5,674 nucleotides of DNA from CAWEHT01 sp963808455 (GTDB taxonomy: Bacteria > Chloroflexota > Anaerolineae > CG2-30-64-16): assembly GCA_963808455.1 (NCBI GenBank), contig CAWEHT010000455.1, positions 1 through 5,674 of the forward strand. The letters are read 5' to 3'. Within the stretch, counting starts at the first letter, position 1. Every line of letters starts with the position of its first letter. Shown piece by piece: positions 1-4,576 of the stretch. The notes below the pieces were generated by a model, which did not search any database, was not told the DNA's origin, and saw only the letters and a list, made by a program, of their open reading frames with translations. Position numbers and translations under genes: made by a program.

Positions 1-1358
1 AAAGCGCATTTTAGAAGCTCGACGGCCGGTACATTGTAAGAGTTGGCAAGGGCCTGACGCAATCGAACCGGACCATGGAAGAGGCCGTCATAGTTAGTGG
101 GCCGGTAGACCTGGCCATTCTGCAACGGAAAGACTGCCGGCACGTCCCAGACAAGGCTGGCGGGGCTCATGCCGTGAGTAAATGCCAGTGCGTACAGCAC
201 CGGTTTGATGGCGGAGCCGGGTTGGCGGGGGCTAATGGCGACGTTGACCTGGCCAGAAATAGCAGTATTGGAATAATCGGCGCTGCCGACCATGGCTAGA
301 ATCTGACCGGTGCCTGGTTGAAGCGCGACCAGCGCCGCGTTAGTCAGGTTGTATCGTGTGCGGACCGCGTCAATCTGTGCGCGAACGATTGCTTCCGCGC
401 CTTGTTGAGCCCGGAGGTCCAGTGTAGTGTACACGGACAGCCCGCCTCGGCTGACAGTCTGTGCACCGTAGTTGGCCACCAGGTAGTCGTGAACATATTG
501 CAGGAAATGTGGCGCCAATGTGGGAGCAGCCTCTGAATGGAATTCCAATCGTTGGCCGAAGGCGGCCTGGGCTTGATCCATGGTGATGTAGCCATCGTGT
601 GCCATCAGGGCAAGCACCAGGCCCTGGCGAGCTTTAGCGTTCTGGCGATTCGCGGGCAGGAGCGGGTCAAGTGTTGCGGGTGATTGCGGCAGGCCCGCGA
701 GCATGGCGCTTTCTGCCAAAGTCAATTCGGCAGCATCCTTGGCAAAGTAGGTCCTTGCGGCGGCCTCGATGCCATACGCCAGGTGTCCATAGTTGACCAC
801 GTTGAGGTACATTTCCAGGATCTCGTCCTTTGTGAAGCGTTGGGTCAGATCCTGGGCGATTACCGTCTCGCTGAGCTTGCGGTCAAGCGATTGTTCAATC
901 CGCTGTTGGTAAGGCATCGTGATGTTGCGGGCAAGCTGCTGCGTGATGGTCGAGGCGCCGGACACAAGGCCACCTTCGTTGGCATCCTGCAGTACGGCAC
1001 GAGCAATTGCTGTCCAGTCCACGCCGGGGTTGGTATAGAATGTCTTGTCCTCTGTCGCGATCGTTGCCTGCCGTACCGCCGGTGCGATTTGGTCCAGGGT
1101 GGCCCAGTAGCGGCGCCCTTCGTCCCAGAACTCGCCGAGCAGGGCGCCGTTGCGGTCGTAGACGCGCGTGGTGAGGAATAGCTTGGGCGAAGGGCCCGGC
1201 AGGTCAGCCATATAGGCTTCCACGGCATCAGGGAGTGAAGTGGTACTCTCGACCGATGAGCCCGTGACCGCGGGCGTGACACAACTTGCTAGCAACGAAA
1301 CCAACACGGCCCAGATGACGGCCTGGCGATAGCGGAGCCGAGCAAAGGACCAATGCAT
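1..1358 (-). CDS. Class A penicillin-binding protein (GT51 transglycosylase + transpeptidase), 3' end beyond window
   Basis: Bifunctional peptidoglycan synthase that polymerises lipid II glycan strands and cross-links stem peptides outside the membrane. The frame is open for 452 codons to the left edge, so the C-terminus, including the expected KTG box, is missing. Residues 13-25 form a hydrophobic signal or anchor after an Arg-rich start (R7, R9, R11), and LASC at 23-26 resembles a lipobox. The GT51 domain spans about 65-245: ATEDKTFYTNPGVD at 101-114 (catalytic Glu E103), SGASTITQQLARN at 133-145, RKLSE at 160-164 (second Glu E164), and EMYLNVVNYG at 182-191. The transpeptidase domain starts near 340, with PGSAIKP (SxxK: S382, K385) and SYN (SxN: S440-N442). 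GT51 motif 1 has Asn (N110) where many homologues have His. The ATG at 1358 is preceded by an AGAGGT Shine-Dalgarno-like site and lies 11 bases after the CBM48 gene, so the two are probably co-transcribed. Class assignment is very secure; the exact orthologue is not. Confidence 0.96.
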   Translation of the reverse strand, partial: MHWSFARLRYRQAVIWAVLVSLLASCVTPAVTGSSVESTTSLPDAVEAYMADLPGPSPKLFLTTRVYDRNGALLGEFWDEGRRYWATLDQIAPAVRQATIATEDKTFYTNPGVDWTAIARAVLQDANEGGLVSGASTITQQLARNITMPYQQRIEQSLDRKLSETVIAQDLTQRFTKDEILEMYLNVVNYGHLAYGIEAAARTYFAKDAAELTLAESAMLAGLPQSPATLDPLLPANRQNAKARQGLVLALMAHDGYITMDQAQAAFGQRLEFHSEAAPTLAPHFLQYVHDYLVANYGAQTVSRGGLSVYTTLDLRAQQGAEAIVRAQIDAVRTRYNLTNAALVALQPGTGQILAMVGSADYSNTAISGQVNVAISPRQPGSAIKPVLYALAFTHGMSPASLVWDVPAVFPLQNGQVYRPTNYDGLFHGPVRLRQALANSYNVPAVELLKCA

Positions 1359-1369
1359 CGCACCTCTGA

Positions 1370-1669
1370 TCAGGTAACCACCACCGAGTTGTCGGTGCCA
1401 AACTCGTTGGGGGCATAGTGGTCAGCGCGCCAGTCATTGTGCCAATCCCGGCCATTCACGAGATAGCGAAACTGATATTCACGTCCTAGCGCCAGCGTCA
1501 GGATGATGCGCCAATTGCCGTCAGTTCCCTCCTGCCGCATCTCGTCGCGCGTGCTGTCCCAGTCGTTGAAGTCGCCTACAAGATTCACGCGCTCGGCCCA
1601 TATGGCAGAAGGCAGCTCGAAGGTCACGCGAACGTGCTGGCCATCTGGCAGCGGTTCCTTATAGATCAT
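1370..1669 (-). CDS. Small CBM48 / AMPK-beta-like glycogen-binding domain protein
   Basis: A 99-residue protein consisting almost entirely of one carbohydrate-binding module 48 (isoamylase early-set / AMPK-beta glycogen-binding fold). Family hallmarks are VNLVGDFNDW at 28-37, the GNWRIIL strand at 51-57, YQFRYLVNGRDW at 65-76, and a closing GTDNSVVV at 91-98. By my alignment to the AMPK-beta CBM, W37, W76 and N94 sit at sugar-contacting positions and R68 replaces a lysine, so alpha-glucan binding is plausible. There is no signal peptide, membrane segment or catalytic domain, so the product is probably cytoplasmic. The frame is open up to an ATG at 1819, but the ATG at 1669 is chosen because GGAGG stands 4 bases before it, homology begins just after it, and the longer version would cross both divergent promoters. 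It is the first gene of a leftward unit with the penicillin-binding protein. Biological role unknown. Confidence 0.9.
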   Translation of the reverse strand: MIYKEPLPDGQHVRVTFELPSAIWAERVNLVGDFNDWDSTRDEMRQEGTDGNWRIILTLALGREYQFRYLVNGRDWHNDWRADHYAPNEFGTDNSVVVT

Positions 1670-1673
1670 GAGT

Positions 1674-1678
1674 CCTCC
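1674..1678 (-). promoter_or_regulatory. Shine-Dalgarno site deciding the CBM48 gene start
   Basis: On the minus strand the sequence reads GGAGG, then ACTC, then ATG at 1669. The spacing is short (4 bases) but workable. The site selects the 99-residue start over the upstream in-frame ATG at 1819, which lies inside the divergent ffh gene. Confidence 0.75.
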
Positions 1679-1718
1679 GACCCAAGACGACACCCGACAA
1701 GACGAACAAGCTGTCGCA

Positions 1719-1748
1719 ATTATAGCACAGACTTGACTAGGCTCCCAA
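1719..1748 (-). promoter_or_regulatory. Sigma70-type promoter for the CBM48-PBP unit, extended -10
   Basis: On the minus strand the -35 is TTGGGA (1748-1743, 4 of 6 consensus), the spacer is 18 bases, and the -10 is a perfect TATAAT (1724-1719). A TGC directly upstream of the -10 gives an extended -10 (TGn), which can offset the weak -35. Transcription should start near 1712, giving a leader of about 43 bases before the ATG at 1669. The -35 lies inside the spacer of the divergent ffh promoter. Confidence 0.7.
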
Positions 1749-1761
1749 TCCACTTTAGAAT
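1733..1761 (+). promoter_or_regulatory. Sigma70-type promoter for ffh, placing +1 at the start codon
   Basis: The -35 is TTGACT (1733-1738, 5 of 6), the spacer is exactly 17 bases, and the -10 is TAGAAT (1756-1761, 5 of 6). The -10 ends six bases before the ffh ATG at 1768, so the usual start distance puts +1 on or within a base or two of that ATG. No Shine-Dalgarno sequence is visible between them. The TAG of the -10 is itself an in-frame stop for ffh, so translation cannot begin upstream. Confidence 0.75.
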
Positions 1762-1767
1762 ACGCTG

Positions 1768-3100
1768 ATGTTTGAGAATCTGCAAACAAAGCTGAATGCC
1801 GTCTTTGAAAGATTGGCATCTCACGGCCGTCTGACCGCTGCTGACGTCGATGTGGCCTTGAGAGAGGTGCGTCTGGCCTTGCTCGAGGCGGATGTCAATT
1901 TCAAAGTTGTCAAAGAGTTAGTGGGGCGCGTCAAGGACCGCGCCGTCGGTGCTGAGGTCTTGCAGAGCCTCACGCCGGCTCAGACGGTGATCAAGATCGT
2001 TCATGAGGAGTTGCTCAAGACCCTGGGAGAAGCCAGCCGGCTGGACCTGTCCGGCGCGGCACCGCATGTGGTCATGTTAGTCGGGCTGCAGGGGTCTGGC
2101 AAGACAACTACAGCGGGGAAGTTGGGGCTCACTTTGCGCAAGGGCGGCAAGCGGTCGTTGTTGGTAGCCGCCGACACTTACCGGCCGGCTGCCGTCACTC
2201 AGCTCGAAGTCATTGGCAAGCAACTCGACATCCCCGTGTTTAGTGAGGGCACCAAGGTGTCCCCGCCAGCCATCGTCGAACATGGCATCAGGCGGGCGCG
2301 GCGAAGGGGCCTACGATGTCGTGATCTTGGACACGGCCGGTCGCCTGCAAATCAACGATGAGTTGATGCTGGAGCTCGAGCAGATACGGTCATTGGCCAA
2401 GCCACAAGAGATTCTGCTGGTGGCTGATGCCATGACGGGGCAGGAAGCAGTAAGTGTTGCCAAAGGCTTTCACGACCGTGTACCGCTGACCGGGCTAATC
2501 CTGACCAAGGTGGATGGCGACGTGTGCGGCGGGGCTGCCATCTCGATGCGCGAGGTCACCGGCGTGCCCATCAAGTTTCTGGGCGTGGGTGAGAAGTTGG
2601 ATGCTCTGGAAGTCTTTCACCCCGACCGTCTGGCCACCCGCATCCTGGGCATGGGTGACATGTTGGGCCTGATCGAGCGAGCGAGCGAGACGGTTGATCG
2701 GGAAGATGCCGAGCGCATCGGTCGCAAGCTAGTGAGGGGCGACTTCAATCTCGAGGATTTCCTGAGGCAGTTGCAGCAGATCAAGCGCATGGGTCCGCTG
2801 GGACAGATCTTGGACATGATCCCCGGGCTGAGCCGGCTGACCAAGGACCTGGCACCGGAGACGACCGACAAACAATTCAAGAGCATCGAGGCCATCATTA
2901 GCTCCATGACGCTGCCAGAACGCCGAGATCCCAAGATGATTAATGGCAGCCGCAAGCGGCGAATCGCGCGTGGTTCGGGCACGTCAGTACAGGATGTGAA
3001 CGATCTGCTCAACCAGTTTCGGCAGATGCAACGCTTGATGAAGCAGATGGGATCTGGAGGGCATGGTCCGCGGGGCGGTCTGATGGACATGTTCAGATAG
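1768..3100 (+). CDS. ffh: Signal recognition particle GTPase Ffh (SRP54), split by a one-base frameshift near 2289-2309
   Basis: Ffh binds SRP RNA and signal peptides emerging from ribosomes and docks with FtsY at the membrane. The first frame runs 1768 to about 2300 (stop at 2359-2361); the second continues to the stop at 3098-3100. Removing one base gives 443 residues, normal for Ffh, and restores 11 residues between the IV and YDV elements, as I recall for E. coli and B. subtilis Ffh. N domain: MFENLQTKL start, ALLEADV at 37-43. G domain: P-loop GLQGSGKTTT at 106-115, DTYRP at 136-140, DTAGR at 188-192, TKVDG at 246-250. M domain, about 300-443: methionine-rich, with MGPLGQILDMIPG (finger loop) and RKRRIARGSGTSVQDVN (SRP RNA binding). 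Family DARGG is DVCGG here (251-255), an odd change. The start is fixed by homology and an in-frame stop at 1756. First gene of the cluster, apparently leaderless. The frameshift could be a sequencing or assembly error, or real decay. Confidence 0.95.
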
Positions 3101-3102
3101 AC

Positions 3103-3110
3103 AAGGAGGA
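3103..3110 (+). promoter_or_regulatory. Strong Shine-Dalgarno site of rpsP
   Basis: AAGGAGGA, a near-perfect complement to the 16S rRNA 3' end, lies in the 20-base gap between the ffh stop and the rpsP ATG, 10 bases before the start. It contrasts with the absent Shine-Dalgarno at ffh and suggests translation of rpsP is initiated independently on a shared mRNA. Confidence 0.8.
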
Positions 3111-3120
3111 ACATTCAGGC

Positions 3121-3372
3121 ATGGTTCGTATCCGTCTGCGCCGACAAGGCGCAAAGAAGCAGCCCACCTATCGGGTGGTAGTAGCCGACCAGCGTGCCCC
3201 GCGTGATGGGCGTATCGTCGAGAATATTGGGTTCTTCAATCCGCGGACAGACCCTGAGACGTTGCAGATCAACACCGAGCGGGCGCGCTACTGGCTAGGC
3301 GTTGGTGCATCTCCCAGTGAGGCAGTACAGAGGCTGCTGAAGGCTGCAGGAGTCTATACCGCTGTAGCCTGA
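3121..3372 (+). CDS. rpsP: 30S ribosomal protein S16
   Basis: An 83-residue S16, full length for the family. S16 binds 16S rRNA early and stabilises the 5' domain of the small subunit. Signature segments are MVRIRLRRQGAKKQPTYRVV at 1-20, VVADQRAPRDGR at 20-31, and IVENIGFFNPRTDPETLQI at 32-50, followed by the RARYWLGVGASPSEAVQRLL helix region at 54-73. The tail after that helix is short (KAAGVYTAVA) and lacks the longer basic extension of some homologues. The ATG is supported by a strong Shine-Dalgarno site and by homology from residue 1. It lies 20 bases after ffh and 75 bases before khpA on the same strand, the classic ffh-rpsP-khpA-rimM order, so co-transcription with ffh is likely. No promoter of its own is visible. 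Confidence 0.98.
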   Translation: MVRIRLRRQGAKKQPTYRVVVADQRAPRDGRIVENIGFFNPRTDPETLQINTERARYWLGVGASPSEAVQRLLKAAGVYTAVA

Positions 3373-3447
3373 AGCTCAGTGCGGCCTGCGGGTCGTCTAG
3401 GCTCTTCCATCGAACCGGGCATCGCCAATCGATAGCAGGGGCTGACA

Positions 3448-3678
3448 GTGAAAGAGAAAGAACTCGTCGAGTTTGTGGCCAAGTCATTGGTGGAGCAACC
3501 AGAGACCGTCTTGGTAAGGGAAATTCGAGGTTCCAGTGTTACTGTCCTCGAACTGCACGTCGCGCGTGAGGACATGGGACGGGTGATCGGCAAGGATGGG
3601 CGGGTGGCCAATGCCTTACGCACCCTGCTTCGGGTTGCCACTCGTGACGAGAAGCGTGTGGTGCTGGAGATCGTCTGA
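3448..3678 (+). CDS. khpA: KH-domain RNA-binding protein KhpA (YlqC/UPF0109 family)
   Basis: A 76-residue protein made of one KH domain. KhpA homologues in Gram-positive bacteria pair with KhpB/Jag, bind many RNAs including small RNAs, and affect cell division and envelope growth; here that role is inferred from family. The opening is (GTG)KEKELVEFVAKSLVEQPE, followed by the beta strand TVLELHVA (residues 31-38). The RNA-binding GxxG loop is GKDG within GRVIGKDGRVANALRTLL at 44-61, and VVLEIV forms the end. Length and architecture are normal. The start is GTG at 3448, with a weak AGGGG site six bases upstream and homology beginning there. The 75-base gap from rpsP holds no strong terminator or promoter, so it probably belongs to the ffh-rpsP transcript. 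A hairpin follows 72 bases after its stop. Confidence 0.95.
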   Translation: MKEKELVEFVAKSLVEQPETVLVREIRGSSVTVLELHVAREDMGRVIGKDGRVANALRTLLRVATRDEKRVVLEIV

Positions 3679-3749
3679 CAAACGCATTTCCCATGTGGCT
3701 GGGCCCGCGTCGGTGCCCTCGGGCACATCACAATAGTGGGGCGGTTGAC

Positions 3750-3783
3750 AGCGGAGGTGCCTCAGGTGCCTCCGCTTTGTGTT
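3750..3783 (+). terminator. Hairpin between khpA and rimM: possible intrinsic terminator or attenuator
   Basis: The arms 3750-3761 (AGCGGAGGTGCC) and 3765-3776 (GGTGCCTCCGCT) form a 12-base-pair stem with two G.U wobbles and a three-base TCA loop, followed by TTTGTGTT at 3776-3783. The outer eight pairs are perfect Watson-Crick. The U-tract is broken by G, so termination is likely partial. The loop-proximal part is made by a tandem duplication of AGGTGCCTC (3755-3763, 3764-3772). It sits 72 bases after khpA and 38 bases before rimM, where partial termination would set rimM expression below that of rpsP. Confidence 0.55.
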
Positions 3784-3814
3784 ACGTTGCTCTTTGTATG
3801 GAGACCATGGGCGT

Positions 3815-4345
3815 ATGGCAGAGGGCGAGGCAAGGCCGCAGTTTGTGGCCGTCGGCAGCATCACCGGAGCGCACGGGATACGCGGGGAAGTGAAGGTTCA
3901 AGTTCTGACAGATTATCCTGAGCGTTTCCGGCCGGGCGCCACGATGCTGATCGGCACAGAGGGAATGGCAAGGACGATGGAGATCGCGGCAGTGCGTCAG
4001 CACCACCAGTCCTTGCTTGTAAAGTTCGCGGCGGTAGATAGCCGCAACGTGGCGGAGACGCTGGTGGGCTTGCTGCTGATGATCCCAGAGGACCAAATGA
4101 TGCCCCTCGGTGAGCATGAGAACTATGCTCATGATCTGCTAGGGCTGCGTGTGGAAACATCAGACGGCCGATACCTCGGGCAGGTCACAGATATTCTGGC
4201 GACGGGCGCCAACGATGTGTATGTTGTGTCCAGGCCTGAGGGCCAGACTGAAGTGCTCATCCCCGCGCTGCGCGACGTGGTGCGGGCCGTGGACCTCTCA
4301 TCGGGCGTCATGGTGGTGGTGCTGCCGGACGGGTTGCTGGAATAG
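3815..4345 (+). CDS. rimM: Ribosome maturation factor RimM
   Basis: A 176-residue RimM, normal length. RimM assists late assembly of the 30S head and acts with ribosomal protein S19 and 16S rRNA. The N-terminal beta-barrel carries the family signature GSITGAHGIRGEVKV (about residues 13-27), then LTDYPERF and the LLMIPEDQMMPL linker. The C-terminal PRC-barrel begins at YAHDLLGLRVETSDG, followed by LGQVTDILATGANDVYVV, LIPALRDVVRAVDL and VVVLPDGLLE, all highly typical. The ATG at 3815 is chosen because GGAGA lies about ten bases upstream and homology starts a few residues in. A GTG 36 bases earlier is in frame but falls inside the tail of a hairpin. No promoter is recognised for it, so it probably depends on read-through from ffh-rpsP-khpA. 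In many bacteria trmD follows; here it does not. Confidence 0.97.
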   Translation: MAEGEARPQFVAVGSITGAHGIRGEVKVQVLTDYPERFRPGATMLIGTEGMARTMEIAAVRQHHQSLLVKFAAVDSRNVAETLVGLLLMIPEDQMMPLGEHENYAHDLLGLRVETSDGRYLGQVTDILATGANDVYVVSRPEGQTEVLIPALRDVVRAVDLSSGVMVVVLPDGLLE

Positions 4346-4420
4346 CTCGGCAAGCCCTGGAAGGCTCGTCAGCCCATTGCGGCCTGCCCAGCGGGATGGC
4401 ATGACCATAGCGCGATATGC

Positions 4421-4449
4421 TTGACAAAAGGCATGGCATCGGGTATGCT
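4421..4449 (+). promoter_or_regulatory. Sigma70-type promoter for dprA
   Basis: A perfect -35 TTGACA (4421-4426), a 17-base spacer and a -10 TATGCT (4444-4449, 4 of 6). It lies in the 231-base gap between rimM and dprA. Predicted transcription start is near 4456, giving a leader of about 120 bases. The 7-base direct repeat ATGGCAT (4396-4402 and 4433-4439) has one copy upstream of the -35 and one in the spacer; it could be an operator but is too short to call. Confidence 0.65.
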
Positions 4450-4501
4450 CCCGCCCGGAGACCATCCTCATATGGGAAGCAAGAGGCCTGGCCCATCTAC
4501 T

Positions 4502-4524
4502 TGACGCGAGTTGCCCTCGCGTTG
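4502..4524 (+). promoter_or_regulatory. Hairpin in the dprA leader
   Basis: ACGCGAG (4504-4510) pairs perfectly with CTCGCGT (4516-4522) around a TTGCC loop, and two G.U pairs can extend the stem by one pair at 4503/4523 and one at 4502/4524. It lies about 50 bases before the dprA start in the predicted leader. No U-tract follows, so it is not an intrinsic terminator. A structural or regulatory role is inference only. Confidence 0.4.
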
Positions 4525-4530
4525 GGGCAG

Positions 4531-4544
4531 CCCCGAGCCCCGAG
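4531..4544. repeat. Short tandem repeat CCCCGAG x2 in the dprA leader
   Basis: CCCCGAG occurs twice in direct succession (4531-4537, 4538-4544), directly after a GGGG at 4524-4527 that can pair with the first CCCC around a CAG loop. The second copy offers an alternative partner, so two leader folds are possible. It may equally be a neutral slippage product. Confidence 0.5.
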
Positions 4545-4576
4545 CGCGCCGGACATGCAACAACCAAGGAGCCGGT

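Noticed and set aside
684..1181. Rightward open frame of 165 codons across the PBP gene
   Set aside because: It is antisense to the GT51 domain, whose motifs are unmistakable on the minus strand, and has no recognisable domain.
1670..1819. N-terminal extension of the CBM48 protein to the ATG at 1819
   Set aside because: It would cross both promoters and overlap ffh; the extra 50 residues look non-coding, and GGAGG precedes the ATG at 1669.
2295..2361. Programmed +1 frameshifting to express full-length Ffh
   Set aside because: No stop codon or rare-codon pause lies at the shift point; the first frame runs on about 20 codons to 2361, and no prfB-like slippery site or Shine-Dalgarno stimulator is seen. 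An indel explains it more simply.
2617..3114. Long leftward open frame antisense to the ffh 3' half
   Set aside because: The composition is that of a shadow of the M-domain codons and no family resemblance is seen; the sense strand encodes the clear Ffh M domain.
3745..3773. Promoter for rimM from the perfect TTGACA at 3745-3750
   Set aside because: At 16-18 bases downstream there is only GC-rich hairpin sequence and no -10-like hexamer.
3779..3814. Upstream GTG start of rimM
   Set aside because: It lies in the tail of the hairpin without a Shine-Dalgarno, and the added residues do not resemble RimM.
4391..4454. Inverted repeat GCGGGA/TCCCGC and direct repeat ATGGCAT around the dprA promoter as an operator
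   Set aside because: The repeats are only 6-7 bases in GC-rich DNA and widely spaced; chance is sufficient without conservation data.
4501..4529. Second dprA promoter from TTGACG at 4501
   Set aside because: The correctly spaced region is GTTGGGGCAG, with no -10 resemblance.
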